Below, piece by piece: positions 32,662 through 43,096 of a stretch of DNA of 64,000 nt. Within the stretch, counting starts at the first letter, position 1; each line of letters opens with the position of its first letter. The stretch is from positions 381,036 to 445,035 of the forward strand of contig UESW01004624.1 of NCBI GenBank assembly GCA_900491605.1, read 5' to 3'. This DNA is from Calamus simplicifolius. Lineage: Eukaryota; Streptophyta; Magnoliopsida; Arecales; Arecaceae. A program made the translations under genes and the position numbers. Under the pieces are notes generated by a model. The model saw nothing but the letters and a program-made list of their open reading frames with translations, did no database searches and was not told where the DNA came from.

Positions 32662-34291
32662 TGTTGAGAAATTATTGAAACATAATTGCCCCAACTTTAT
32701 TGATTTTGATGATTTCCAAAAGCCATGAGTATCTTAAAGAAAAATGAGTTTATTTATGAGCAAAAATTTATTTTGAACCAATGAAAATGAAATTTGATTT
32801 AATCAATTTTGAAAGAAGTTTAAGTCAATGTTTAAATTTCAAAAAGAAATTTTATAATTCATTTTTAATCAATGAATTCTTGGAATGTCTTGAATCCATG
32901 TTAATGTCAATTTTAATGTATTCAAGTCAAATTTATATTTAAAATTTAATTGGGACAAGTTTTAAAGTCAATCAGAACATTTTTCTGATTTTTGATCGGT
33001 CCCGAGCCGACTCAAGGTTTCCGAGTCGACTCCCCAGTTTGTGATTTCTCGAGTCGACCCTTGGTTTTCAAGAGTCGACCCCTGAATTCTTGCGAGCCGA
33101 CTCCTGTCTGTGCGAGCCGACTCCGCTCAAACAACAGAACCCATGTTTTTGAGCACTGAGTCGAGTCGAGTCGACTCCCGACTTTCAGGAGCCGACACTT
33201 ATTTTCGCGAGTCGACCCTAATTTAAAATGTTTCTATTTTGGTAATCGACTCGAGCCGACTCAGAGCTCGAGTCGACTCCGCGAAATCTGGGCGCGATTT
33301 TTAACGATGACACATCAGCCCCAACGGTAAGATTTTTGAATAACGGCTATTTTTCCTTGTCTCTAACGGATATATTTTTGCAGATTCTATAAATAGAGGA
33401 GCTCTTTTCAAATCAAAACAAAGAGAAAATCAAAAAGAGAGAAAAGAATATCTTTGAAAAAGAGGGAAAAACAGAGCTTATTGGAAAAATCTTTAGCTCA
33501 AAGAGAGTGATTCAAAAGGAGTGAAATCCAAGAGAAGTTTCGTCTACTCCTCTCATCAATCCACAAAGCAAAAGAAAATCCAAGTGCGTTTCAAAGGTCA
33601 AATCGGATTTTCAAAAGGAGAAAAAGCTTCATCTCAACTCCAAAGTCTTCAACGGTCAAGAATCTAGCTGAGGCGTGATTCAACACTTCAAGAGGAGTTA
33701 AAGAGAAGAAGGAAGAAAGCCCAAGCATCTACCATCTGCAATTTATCAGGCTTTTCTAACCTTTTATACTTAATTTGTATATTTGCTCAAGGGGAGCACT
33801 TTATTGTTCAAAACTCTATTTTATTGTTTGCTGATTCAATCAGTGGATTGAATCAGTGGAGGTTGGTATACCTCGTTGCAAGCCGGAGTGCTTGTGTTGG
33901 GTTAGTTGTGAGCCCGTGAAAAAACGTGTAGGGTTTTGTGCTGGTAAGCCCGAGTTAAAACCAGCTGGGTTCGTTGTGCACCCGGTAAAACAACAAGTTT
34001 GAGTTGTGAGCTTGGAAAACAACTCGGCTGTAATCTAGAGAGATTATAGTGTGGACCCAAGTGAATCTTGGGAGTGGACGTAGGTGCTGGTTGCGCCGAA
34101 CCACTATAAAATTGTCTTGTGTTTGCCGTGCCATATTTTCTCTCTCTATCTCTCTTATTACTGCTTGTGTATTGCTTATTAGTTAGCCTCTCACTTGCAC
34201 ATCTTGCTAACTAATCAATTAAAGTTAAAAAGTCTTAAATTTTTAAGAACCCAATTCACCCCCCCCTCTTGGGTTGCCATCTGGGCCAACA
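32662..34291 (+). mobile_element. 3' LTR of copia C
   Basis: Same ends and internal order as the 5' LTR, with scattered small indels and substitutions. TATA box at 33388-33395, palindrome cluster 33004-33275. Confidence 0.95.
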
Positions 34292-34407
34292 TCCGTCATT
34301 TACGAGATCATCATTGCCCGCCTTTTTGAATCCCCAAAATAAGATTGCTCCAGAATTCTACTCCCTATATCCAAAATTACACTTCAGACTAGGGAGTTGG
34401 GGGCATG
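34292..34407 (+). other. Gypsy B internal remnant and polypurine tract
   Basis: The right-hand continuation of gypsy B after copia C, starting with the duplicated TCCGT and ending in the tract AGGGAGTTGGGGG at 34391-34403 followed by CATG and the LTR. Confidence 0.8.
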
Positions 34408-35398
34408 TGATGAGGGATAACATTGTCATTGCATTATTAGTCGCTCACATCGACGATGGGGTCGCCCAATCCAAACACCATGCTTGCCAGCTGGCCAGTT
34501 GGCCAGTTGGTGTGACATTCTAGCGACAAGGTCAAATCAGCTTTGATGAAGTCGGATCACCCTAACACCCAGACCACCTTTATACTTCGGCCATCTGAGC
34601 CAAGCTATCCTTATTCCTCGGTAACCTGAGCTATCCCTATGCTTCGGTCGTCCGAGCCGAGCTATCCTTATTCCTCAATAACCCAAGCTATCCTTATACT
34701 TCGGTCGTCCGAGTCGAGCTATTCCTCGGTCATTCGAGCTGATCCATTTTACACTTCGAAAAACCAAGCTATTCCTCATCCAGGCCAACCACGACATTTA
34801 AAATACCTCTACGAAATCCGGCGTGGGAGAGCTCAAATCCATTATAGCGGAATAAGATTTCAGACGGCGAATCATGCCCAGAAGTGGCCTAGGATCTGCG
34901 AGAGTGGCCTAGGTCTGTGTGATCATCGAGCCTCAAGGCATCAACTAGCTCTTCCAGCCGTCGATCCTCTAACTGACAAGATATGAATCCTATCGGCCTC
35001 ATAACAAACTTGATTCGAATCCTAACAGTTTTCAGACCTCATCCAGGGCACGTCCAAGGAATCAGGTAATTACCTATAAATACCACAGCATTCCAACCTC
35101 TTAGATACGCGCGCAAAAGAACTCTAAGATAACCCCTTACGCATTCATTTTTACACACTCCATTAGAGCTCTCCTAAGAGCTGGGAGGAACATCTCTCTG
35201 TGAGAGCCTTCTCCTCACATCTGCTTGCTGTGAATCTCTACTGACTTGGACGTCGGAGGGTCCTCCTTCGAGGGCAACCCTCACAGCATCCTCTGCGTAC
35301 GGATTGTCTTGCAGGTTCCACTCTGAGGCGGTGAGATCGACGTCTGGATTAAGAGCCAGAAGCGCATCCGAGTCAGAGAATGAATTTTCATGGCAACA
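34408..35398 (+). mobile_element. 3' LTR of gypsy B
   Basis: Begins TGATGAGGGATAACATTG and ends TTTTCATGGCAACA, followed by ATTTC. TATAAATA at 35075-35082. It has a small duplication (GGCCAGTTGGCCAGTTGG) absent from the 5' LTR. Confidence 0.93.
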
Positions 35399-35719
35399 AT
35401 TTCTAATGCCAGTGCTAATTTTTAATGGCTCATATGGTTTATTTGCCTGACATGCTTCCGAAAAAAAAAAAAAAAAACTGAGAAAGAATGGGTGATGCTT
35501 GTTAAATTCATTTCAAACAAATAATGAAATGAATAATAACATCAGAACAATCATGCTAACTGATCAAAAAAATAAATGGGAACAAAGTTCCTAGAAGGCT
35601 GAGGATTTGTTTTCCTCATTTGATTTCACGATTTCAAATTTTTCACAGATTGGTTTGTTTGCCATTCTTCACTTGTTTTATTTGCAAAGTATTTGAATTC
35701 CAATTACTTTGTGCATCGA

Positions 35720-35868
35720 GTGGTGGTGAACGAGGCCTGTTGCAAATGCTTTGTAAAGCACTGGGTTATAATAATTTTTCGTTTTATTTTGGGTGCGGTT
35801 GGCTCATTCGTAGGGGCTGCGACGGGTGCGCTGATTGCCCTGGCAACTGAGAGTGGGTTTCTCCGAGG
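35720..35868 (+). pseudogene. Captured exon 1 of a NEP1-interacting-type RING protein gene
   Basis: The plus strand encodes IIFRFILGAVGSFVGAATG, then ALIALATESGFLRG. This is the glycine/alanine-rich membrane-associated start of plant NEP1-interacting-protein (NIP)-like RING-H2 proteins, which continue with an AGIGAISGAVFSIEV-type segment. Here the frame runs into GGTAGTTATCC after FLRG, consistent with an exon-intron border. The RING finger itself is absent. The fragment lies inside the inverted-repeat arms, so it is probably transposon cargo. Confidence 0.55.
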
Positions 35869-36003
35869 TAGTTATCCGACCCTTTCAGATTGGTGCAAGG
35901 GACACGACCTTTTCGCTTCTCGATGCTGGTGGCCATGGGGGCTGCTCAAGCTCAACTGGTTTTGGGATCTCTGGAGGGCTTGCGCACCTTATCAGGGCCC
36001 AGT

Positions 36004-36104
36004 TCACACCCTCCAAATCCCTAATCCATTGGAATTCCAAAGATCAAGAGATGATTCGGCAGCCTCGATGGAGAAAACTGCTCCAAAAATAGCCCCAATT
36101 CCAC
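36004..36104 (-). pseudogene. Captured exon 2 of the same gene type, inverted
   Basis: The minus strand encodes ELGAIFGAVFSIEAAESSL, then DLWNSNGLGIWRV and a stop at 36004-36006. This is the segment that should follow directly after the exon-1 fragment at 35720-35868 in NIP-like RING proteins, but it lies on the opposite strand. It abuts the right inverted-repeat arm. The two exons were therefore captured or rearranged independently. The 130 bp between them (35869-36003) contain open frames on both strands that I cannot assign. Confidence 0.55.
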
Positions 36105-36105
36105 T

Positions 36106-36420
36106 CTGTCACAGCAAGTGCGGCCTTTCTCAGAAGAAAATCGCCACTTAAAGTCAGAACTAAATCGTGATTTGAAGTTACAATTTTTTTACTGAAATCA
36201 TTATTTTTAAATAACGATTTTTAGTTCATCTTCCGCTGATGTGACGCGATGGAGGTGAGAAGATGAAAATGAAAAACGTTATTTGATATATCGGGGGTGA
36301 GATTCTTGTCCAATTATCCTTACCTAGATTTTTTTCATTAAAAAAGAAAAATTGAGAGAAATAACGTTTTTCACTTTTAACACCTTTTTGCAATAAGCTT
36401 CGTTCCCATCCTTTCTTCTA
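36106..36420 (-). repeat. Right inverted-repeat arm
   Basis: In reverse complement it repeats the order of the left arm: GAAGAAAGGATGGGAACGAAGCTTATTGC, GTTAAAAGTG, TTCATCTTCTCACCTCC, GATTTCAGTA, AAGTGGCGATTTTCTTC, AAGGCCGCACTTG. Divergence and indels are considerable. Confidence 0.7.
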
Positions 36421-36559
36421 TTAAAAAACGACTCTACAAACGCGACGGCGCGGCGCCCGCTGCAATCCACCGGTCGAGAAATACCATTTGTCTTACATCT
36501 GAAGACAAAAAGATGGCTACATCCCCTTGAGTCCATATCTATATTAAAAATAAAAAAAA

Positions 36560-36750
36560 TTATATCACGGAAAGACTATAAAATCTGGTAAAGATATATC
36601 ACAGAACTAGTGATCAGAATGACCGGGAGTAATATTTTTTAGTTCTATAGTCTTTCCGCGTGATTCAACCTCAACTACACTCTGAATCCAGCGACCTGGG
36701 TTCGACTCCCGATGGGACCTTTTTTTTTTCTTAAAAAAAAAAAATCAATA
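36560..36750 (+). repeat. Possible tRNA-derived SINE remnant or small foldback element
   Basis: A consensus-like B box GGTTCGACTCC at 36701-36711 is followed by GATGGGACC and a T-run then A-run. Upstream, ATCACGGAAAGACTATA (36565-36581) and TATAGTCTTTCCGCGTGAT (36645-36663) are complementary and could close a stem of about 100 nt. No clear A box, so this is not a tRNA gene. Confidence 0.3.
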
Positions 36751-36810
36751 TATTACACCTCTCCTCTACAAAGCTTTTATCCGCCCCCTTCTCCGTTTCT
36801 GGTACGAGGA

Positions 36811-36830
36811 TATATATATATATATATATT
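36811..36830. repeat. (AT)n microsatellite upstream of PPR gene
   Basis: A short AT run about 35-50 bp before the PPR start codon, in the presumed 5' UTR or core promoter. Confidence 0.7.
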
Positions 36831-36863
36831 GTTGGTATTATTGTTATTTTTCCTCTAAACAGG

Positions 36864-38564
36864 ATGTGCCGCTGTCCACTTCTCCCGGTTCTTGCCAGAT
36901 CGTTCGACTTCCTTCAGAAATTGGTTACGGCACAAAACTCATTGATTGTGATCCCTTGTGCTCGGAATTCCTCGGCCTTTCGTCTCTTGAATCGATCACC
37001 TCCGTTCGTGTCTTTTAGTTTGCATAGGAAATCTGTCCCAGCAATTTCGATCCTCCCAGCCGCCCCCAATTTCTCGATCAGGACCTTCTCTTCCTCTTCT
37101 TCTTCTTCTTCTTCGCAGAGTCTCGAAGCTTCAAGTGATGCCTCTATTCCTGATAAGGTGTACGAAGCCGTCATGTGTACCGATCGGAGTATGGAAAGCA
37201 CTCTGGATTCGCTTGGCATACCGCCGACCACCGAGCTGGTGAACGATGTCATCCGAAGGCTTCGCTACGACGAAAAATTAGCTTTCAGGTTCTTCGCATG
37301 GGCGGGCCTTCAACAAGGCTATGCCCATGAGCCTCGGACGTACAACGATATGATCGACATATTATCGAGTACGAGATACAAGGCGCGGCAGTTCGGTGTG
37401 GTATGCGATATACTGGATTACATGAAGAGAAGGAACAAGAACACGGTGCCCATCGATGCTCTCCTATCGATCTTGAGGACGTACACTGAAAAGCATCTGA
37501 CCCATCTCAGAAAATTCGCGAAGAAGAAAAGAGTAAGGCAAAAGACCCCGCCAGAAGTAGATGCCTTTAACTTGCTGTTGGATTCTCTCTGCAAATGTCG
37601 CTTGGTCAGGGAGGCGGAACAGATGTTCCACCGGCTGAAGAGTAGGCTTGCCCCGAATGCCGAGACTTATAATATCTTGTTCTTTGGGTGGTGCAGAGTG
37701 AGAGACCCTCAACATGCAATGAAGGTGCTTGAGGAAATGATCCAAATGGGCCACACTCCGGAGAATTTTACATACAACGCTGCGATCGATTCCTTCTGCA
37801 GTGCAGGGATGGTTTCGGAAGCAAGAGAGCTTTTCGAGTTCATGAGAACTAAAGGTTCCACCATATCTTCACCGACTGCCATGACGTATGGTATCGTGAT
37901 TGTGGCCCTGGCAAAGTCTGATCTGATGGATGAGTGCTTTAGACTGCTAGCTGATATGAGAAGCAGCGGTTGCCTTCCTGATGTTTCAACGTATAAAGAC
38001 ATGATTGAAGGGATGTGTTTGGCTGGAAAGGTTGATGCTGCCTATAAGATACTGGAAGAGATGAGCAAGACGGGTTTTCCACCTGATATCCTTACATATA
38101 ACTGCTTTCTCAAGGTGCTTTGCAACCTCAAGAAGGCCGGAGAAGCTCTTGTGCTTTGTGAAAGAATGGTAGAAGCAGGTTGTGAGCCTAGCGTCCACAC
38201 TTATAACATGTTGATCACAATGTTTTTCGAGATATGCGAACCGGATCGGGCTCTTGACATGTGGCATGAGATGGATCAAAGAGGCTGTGCACGTGTCGTG
38301 GATACATATGGTATAATGATTGATGGGTTGTTCGATTGTGGGAGAACGGATGATGCATGCTTACTTCTGGAGGAGGTAATAAGCCGAGGGATGAAATTGC
38401 CATATCAGAAATTTGATGCTATTCTGATGCGGTTATCAGCAATTGGAAATCTCCATGCCATCCATCGTCTATCAGAGCATATGAGGAGATTTTACAATGT
38501 TGCAATGGCCAGACGTTTTGCCATAAGCCAGAAGAAGAAGAGCATGAGCTTGAGGAGAAGATAG
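36864..38564 (+). CDS. P-class pentatricopeptide-repeat protein, probably mitochondrial
   Basis: An intact intronless frame of 566 codons. Residues 1-85 are rich in Arg, Ser and hydrophobics with few acids (ARSFDFLQKLVTAQNSL, a run of nine Ser around 76-84), which fits an organelle-targeting peptide. PPR motifs of the 35-residue P type fill about 155-535: PRTYNDMIDILSS, DAFNLLLDSLCKCRLVREAE, NAETYNILFFGWCRVRDPQHA, NFTYNAAIDSFCSAGMVSEA, DVSTYKDMIEGMCLAGKVDA, DILTYNCFLKVLCNLKKAGE, SVHTYNMLITMFFEICEPDR, VVDTYGIMIDGLFDCGRTDD. The tail is basic (QKKKSMSLRRR). No E, DYW or SMR domain. PPR proteins bind organelle RNA. It recalls Arabidopsis At1g73400-type proteins from memory, untested. The first ATG is used because the targeting region follows directly. 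Confidence 0.93.
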   Translation: MCRCPLLPVLARSFDFLQKLVTAQNSLIVIPCARNSSAFRLLNRSPPFVSFSLHRKSVPAISILPAAPNFSIRTFSSSSSSSSSQSLEASSDASIPDKVYEAVMCTDRSMESTLDSLGIPPTTELVNDVIRRLRYDEKLAFRFFAWAGLQQGYAHEPRTYNDMIDILSSTRYKARQFGVVCDILDYMKRRNKNTVPIDALLSILRTYTEKHLTHLRKFAKKKRVRQKTPPEVDAFNLLLDSLCKCRLVREAEQMFHRLKSRLAPNAETYNILFFGWCRVRDPQHAMKVLEEMIQMGHTPENFTYNAAIDSFCSAGMVSEARELFEFMRTKGSTISSPTAMTYGIVIVALAKSDLMDECFRLLADMRSSGCLPDVSTYKDMIEGMCLAGKVDAAYKILEEMSKTGFPPDILTYNCFLKVLCNLKKAGEALVLCERMVEAGCEPSVHTYNMLITMFFEICEPDRALDMWHEMDQRGCARVVDTYGIMIDGLFDCGRTDDACLLLEEVISRGMKLPYQKFDAILMRLSAIGNLHAIHRLSEHMRRFYNVAMARRFAISQKKKSMSLRRR

Positions 38565-41500
38565 ACTTTCAGTACAATCACCAAAGGTTCTATAATGAAG
38601 TTCAGGCTAGGTTCAGGCTAGTTCTCATTATCTCTCACCATCGTGTGTTAAGTAGTTGGCACTGCTTACCAATGGCTAACAATCACCTGATGCAACAACA
38701 TTCTCCGCAAGGTTCGGTGAGTTATGTCCGAAGATGTCTTATTCTAACTCAGATTTATCTGCTGGCTGTATAGCATTTTGCCTACAGAATGAACCTCAAA
38801 TAGTATAGCTTACATTGCTTTGCATCTTGTGTGCCAATTGATTTTCTGAAACATGGTCTCAACTGACAAAGACATGGCAGTACCTGAGCTTTTCTGGAAT
38901 TTTAAGTCTAGTTTTAACCTTAACCCGAGCAGCATGAATTTTATAATACAGTCTAAATTCTATAACACTGGCATATCAATTTTCAAGTTTTATTATTACA
39001 TTGTCAGTATTAATAGCTGTTTTCTCACCTTCCCTGCAGGCTTTGAGGGACAACTGACTGGGCCATCATACTGAAGTAGGTTCCCAATCTAACTGAATAT
39101 ATTTTAGGAAATGTAAGTTGATTTCTTCTATGCTATTGAAACAAAACCAGTCTTTATAGTTTTCTCATCTCTACTGATGTATGAATTTGTCTTCGAAGTA
39201 GGTGTGATATTATATAATTGCAGAACCTACAAAACAGTGGTTTGCAATTAACAAATTCCAATCTCTATTCAAGAAAAATATCAAATTGTTTTTGAGGATA
39301 TCTCAATCAAAGTAGTTCAGAACTGAATCCATCAGCCCACTCTTTAGTTAAATTATTAGTGGAAAATTGACAATATTGGTTTTCTTGTTTTGAGTGACAC
39401 GAACTGCTAGAATTTCTGTTCCTTTCTTTTTTTAATGATATCGTTTTATGCCCAACACAATGCTGTATTTTATTGATCATGATAATTTTTGAGCCTGCTG
39501 TGATTTTTTGCTTCAGTCAATAAGGACAATAAATTCTTTCACTTACCCATTTGAAAGTTGGTCAAATGACTAGGAGCATCGCCTATCTTAATTGGTTTCA
39601 GGTGTTATTTGTGTTGTCCCTAGTTTTTGTTGGTAGTTTAAACAAGCTTTAATGCTACTAGAGTTAGCTAAATTATCTATGAGTTTACATTAGAATCCAA
39701 GTCTGAGAAGGATGTGTTCACAGTTGTGAAAATTTGGTTAGAAATAAACATCAGTTTGTTTAGAATCAAGATCATGATAGTGCTTATGAGTTTTTGAGTC
39801 AAGGAATGAATTATATTTCTAGATGGACCAGGAGCCCCCCTCCTCTCAAGTACATGCAATGGTTAACCGATCCTATCCCTACCAGAAGCTAGCTAGGGCC
39901 CTGACTTGTAATCCAGGGAATACAAACAAGTGTCCTCTAAACCATTAGAGCACCTACAAAATTCAGTTTACCTATACTCCGTTGTACCTTCTATTAATTA
40001 AAGTTTCCATTTTAGGCGATATGAATGAAAGCTTGGGAATTAGGCACGCCATTAACCTATGTCCCTCAATTTAGCATGAGCTCTTGTTCTCATTCTAAAT
40101 AACCCCTTCCCATTCTTTACCTTATGGTTGATTGAACAAGGTAAATCTTTTATTTTTCACTGAAGTAAGATTATGCTGAGCAGGTCTCAAAATGCAAACA
40201 TGAGAGGATCAACAGATCTTCAACCACCTTTTCGGTCTGATCTGGTTCTTTAGATTGCCTTCTAATGTCCATGGGTATACAAAATATTATGAAGTGGAAT
40301 TTATTATTCTTTTAATTACTATAAATCATGACCACCAACGTTTGTGAATGCATCTATTCCTGAGTTTAATTTTGAAATGAGGTTGCCAAGTGTCAGTGCT
40401 TGTCACTGGCACAATACATGTTTACATGCTATGCCATGCTAGTGCTTCACGTGCATGGGCATGCATTGGCATGCAGCCATTCCACTTGGTGTTCAGGCTT
40501 TTCATGGCATGTGTTGATTGTGCCAGTTGATGTTGATCTGGCACTCTCCTTCTTTTCCTGGGAAAGGATCTTCCTTTTTGTTGGAACCTCAATAAAATTA
40601 GACCACTTCAAGTTTCTTGAAATATTGACACCAAATCAAGTAATAACTCATCAAAAAGTGGTTGAGTTCTATGATTTGGGTCTCCACAACCTTGTTCAAA
40701 TGTTGTGTCTAAGCTTTTCCTCAAATCTAACATGCTAGATTTTGATGCAATAAATTATGAAACAAAATTTTGAACCTCATGATCTTTTCTTTTCATTAGT
40801 CCTTTCAAAAGATGAAGATTCAAGAAATCCATGAGATGATATCTTTCTAGTACGTACCTCCATATGGGTTAGTCCCTTTTCATCTGATTTTATCTGCTCC
40901 AATCTTTTTCCCTACAGTTTGGTGAAAATCTTCTTATCCATAAAGCTCCTACATTCATATAATTTTGTAGGTTGGATGGTAATCATCTTTTTCCCTTATA
41001 TCAACTCATTATTTAAGAAAATGATTATAGAAGTTGCTAGATGACAGTTCTATTCAAGATTCCAAATGTTGACTGCAGGCTTTTAATTGGATTTGCACTC
41101 ATAAGGAAAAATGCCAGAACGTAGCGGACTAAAAGCTTGATAAGGTTGTACAACTGATGCAAGAATACTCAATTAAGAAAACCTATTATGGTCACTGACA
41201 TTGGTGGCAAAGTGATCCTCCACCCCAGGTTCAACTTGTTAGGGTAGGGCTAGTCTGAGGTGGAGAACTAGCCAACAACATTCATGTTCTTTGGATTGCT
41301 GGACAAATTCCGGTCAATGGATTTGTTGGTGGGAGCTACCAAAGACCAATTGACAGTGGTCGGCGGGGGAAGTCACTATGGATTTCTATCTTGAGGATGA
41401 CCATCATTGATTTCCACCAGCAAGTATTTGAAGCCAAATACCCTCAATAGCTCAATTCTCTCTCTCTTTGTGTTCATATGTTCATACAGATATTATTAGA

Positions 41501-42110
41501 CTGCAGATCAAAATGGACTTGATCCGAGTGGATTAACATCAGCATCAGCTCCTCTTAGTAAGAGGGGAGTTTGGGTTGTATTTAAGGTGTGTTTCAATTC
41601 TATACAAGGTAGGATTCCATCCTTTAAGTAGATGCTCTATGAGTAGCTCCAAATATGCATGGTGAGTCACTAGGAGCTCCCTTTCCTTTCCCCCACTTCT
41701 CTATCCTTTTCTATTTGCTCTTTTGAGTTTCAACCTGGTGCCTGAGATTTTAAGGTGTGGTTGTGTGGAGACTTAGCAAAAGTCTTTGTAGCTTCCCACC
41801 CCTCCAATGGTGATAAATCCTAGGATATAGCAACAACTTCAATAAAATCTAGCAAAGACTTTAAACTTCGTGATACATGTTTATTTTTTTAAAAGTTGGG
41901 AGCATGTATCTTATGGTCCACTTGGTCACTGAGTTGCATGTTTCCTCTCACTAGAACTCTCCCTGCCTCTCTCTCTCTCACTCTCACTCACTCAGAGCAA
42001 GTTGAGCAGTGGGAAGGTTTGAACAAAATCTATCTACAAATCGTTTGCCTGTGGATGAGGTGGATGACGGACGCGCAATTGTTTACACTGTTGGCGGGAG
42101 AACAGATGGT
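38565..42110. other. PPR 3' flank and gene-poor spacer
   Basis: AT-rich, no convincing ORF. The short plus-strand frames lack family matches. 39885-39955 on the minus strand has a tRNA-like start (GTGCTCTAATGGTTTAGAGG), perhaps an old SINE. A CT-rich run lies at 41966-41997. Confidence 0.5.
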
Positions 42111-42114
42111 CATT

Positions 42115-42575
42115 GTTCGTAAACAACTCGTTTTTTTTTTTTGGGCAAAACCATGAGGGGCTAAGTTAAGCTGTTAGTGAAGACGCATCGTCTTTCATGA
42201 TTATTCAAGAGCCTCTCATCATATTAGATGAGACTGGCCCCAATTTGGATCATAGAAAACGTGAATTTCGGTAGTTCTTTGAGAAGCCCATAGCATGATG
42301 ACACTATTCAAGGCTTCCTGCCGGTTTTCTAATAAAAGATCGTAGGGCGAGAGCATCAACTAGACGGAGCCCTTTGCTCTCGGTATGGCTAGCTCTCTCA
42401 CCGTTCCATTTCTTTACCCTATCTGTGTCAGTTCTTCTGCGAGTCCAGGTAGGAGCATTCGCAAAATGCTTACATAGAATGAATTGGTTGGCGAGCAGAA
42501 GTGTAGCGCAGCAAGCGGTTGAGATGTCAACCCTTCTCTGGATGGTTCGTGAACTGTATGTGATTGATGGCAATC
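42115..42575 (-). other. Possible organelle-derived insertion
   Basis: This block has a more balanced base composition and a different word style from the AT-rich flanks. It is open on the minus strand over 89 codons (TCCATLLLANQFILC-like, WTRRRTDTDRVKKWNGERA, RLVDALALRSFIRKPAG). It ends at an A/T-run (42128-42142) on one side and an A-rich run on the other. The style reminds me of plant mitochondrial noncoding sequence, but I cannot place it. Confidence 0.25.
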
Positions 42576-42998
42576 TGAAAAAGAAAAGAAAAAATCTTCT
42601 TCTAAAAAAGAAAGATAATAAATAAATAATTTTTTAATACAGCTAGATAATTATATCAATATAAGGTAAGTCGAACTTGATATATATAAAATTTGGGTTA
42701 GAACAAAAGACTAACAAAATGGTTTTGAACAGGGGTTTTATCATCATTATCTAAAAATGGGAAGGATGATTTTATCATCCCATTACTTACGGCATTTACT
42801 AACCAACGCAAGGATTGCATCTTGCATGCGTCACGCCTGATGTCGTATTCCCTCGTCGCCGGTTAACTAACACCTGCTGGAGATGATGGAGAATTCATGC
42901 CTACTTTGTGACGTTTCTATGGGTTGTGGCTTCGGACAAAGTTTCACGCCTGGGTTGGATCTCCAAGGTCATTGGTGGTCTTCTTTTTCTTTTTTTTT
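42576..42998. other. Spacer left of L1 copy 2
   Basis: AT-rich, no gene seen. It ends in the T-run 42983-42998 that is the poly(A) of L1 copy 2. Confidence 0.5.
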
Positions 42999-43096
42999 AT
43001 ACAAACGAACGATCATATAAGTCTAGTGTGAATCAGTTTAGATACATCAAAATCCAAAATTTGCTGCAAAGAAAGAGGACAGTGATCGCTCGACCT

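Larger units (their letters stand above)
24169..34291 (+). mobile_element. Complete Ty1/copia element C, Sirevirus-like, nested in gypsy B
   Basis: LTRs 24169-25804 (1,636 bp) and 32662-34291 (1,630 bp) begin TGTTGAGAAA and end GGGCCAACA. Flanking pentamers CCCGT (24164-24168) and TCCGT (34292-34296) are a target duplication with one change. A PBS TGGTATCAGAGC (initiator Met tRNA) follows the 5' LTR. Gag, protease, integrase, RT and RNase H are in copia order. About 2 kb follow pol with a further ORF region and repeated purine tracts. LTRs over 1 kb, a post-pol ORF and multiple polypurine tracts are known Sirevirus traits. The LTRs are more alike than those of B, consistent with later insertion. 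Confidence 0.93.
11615..35398 (+). mobile_element. Complete Tat-lineage gypsy element B (host of copia C)
   Basis: LTRs of 983 and 991 bp (11615-12597 and 34408-35398) begin TGATGAGGG and end GGCAACA. They are flanked by a 5-bp target duplication ATTTC at 11610-11614 and 35399-35403. Inside, in order, are a PBS region (ATTGGCGCTAGAGGAAGGG), gag, protease, RT, RNase H, the extra RNase H, integrase, a 62/33-bp array, two antisense units, a polypurine tract (34391-34403) and the 3' LTR. Copia C interrupts it after 24168. Without C the element is about 13.7 kb. The two LTRs differ visibly at many positions and pol has many stops, so B is old and non-autonomous today. Confidence 0.93.
5998..36420. 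mobile_element. Putative Pack-MULE, now a nest of younger elements
   Basis: Two diverged arms of about 300 bp face each other: 5998-6318, and 36106-36420 read in reverse complement. Shared blocks in the same order are AAGCTTATTGC, a GTTAAA/GTGAAAA block, TTCTCACCTCC, GATTTCAGTA, AAGTGGCGATTT and GCGATTTTCTT followed by AAGGC(T/C)GCAC. Between the arms, outside the L1 and gypsy insertions, are pieces resembling spliced host exons (6319-6485, 11400-11566, 35720-35868, 36004-36104) and no transposase. Long inverted ends plus exon fragments are the known signature of Pack-MULEs. A 9-bp target duplication was not found and the outer ends are fuzzy, so the class is inferred. Confidence 0.5.

Noticed and set aside
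24169..34291. Copia C as an envelope-bearing retrovirus-like element
   Set aside because: The post-pol ORF shows no signal peptide or transmembrane anchor that I can read.
36690..36725. Functional tRNA gene
   Set aside because: Only a B-box-like stretch is present. No A box, no cloverleaf, no acceptor pairing.
39885..39955. Minus-strand tRNA-like sequence
   Set aside because: The A-box-like start is present but the B box is poor and the stems do not close. At best an old SINE.
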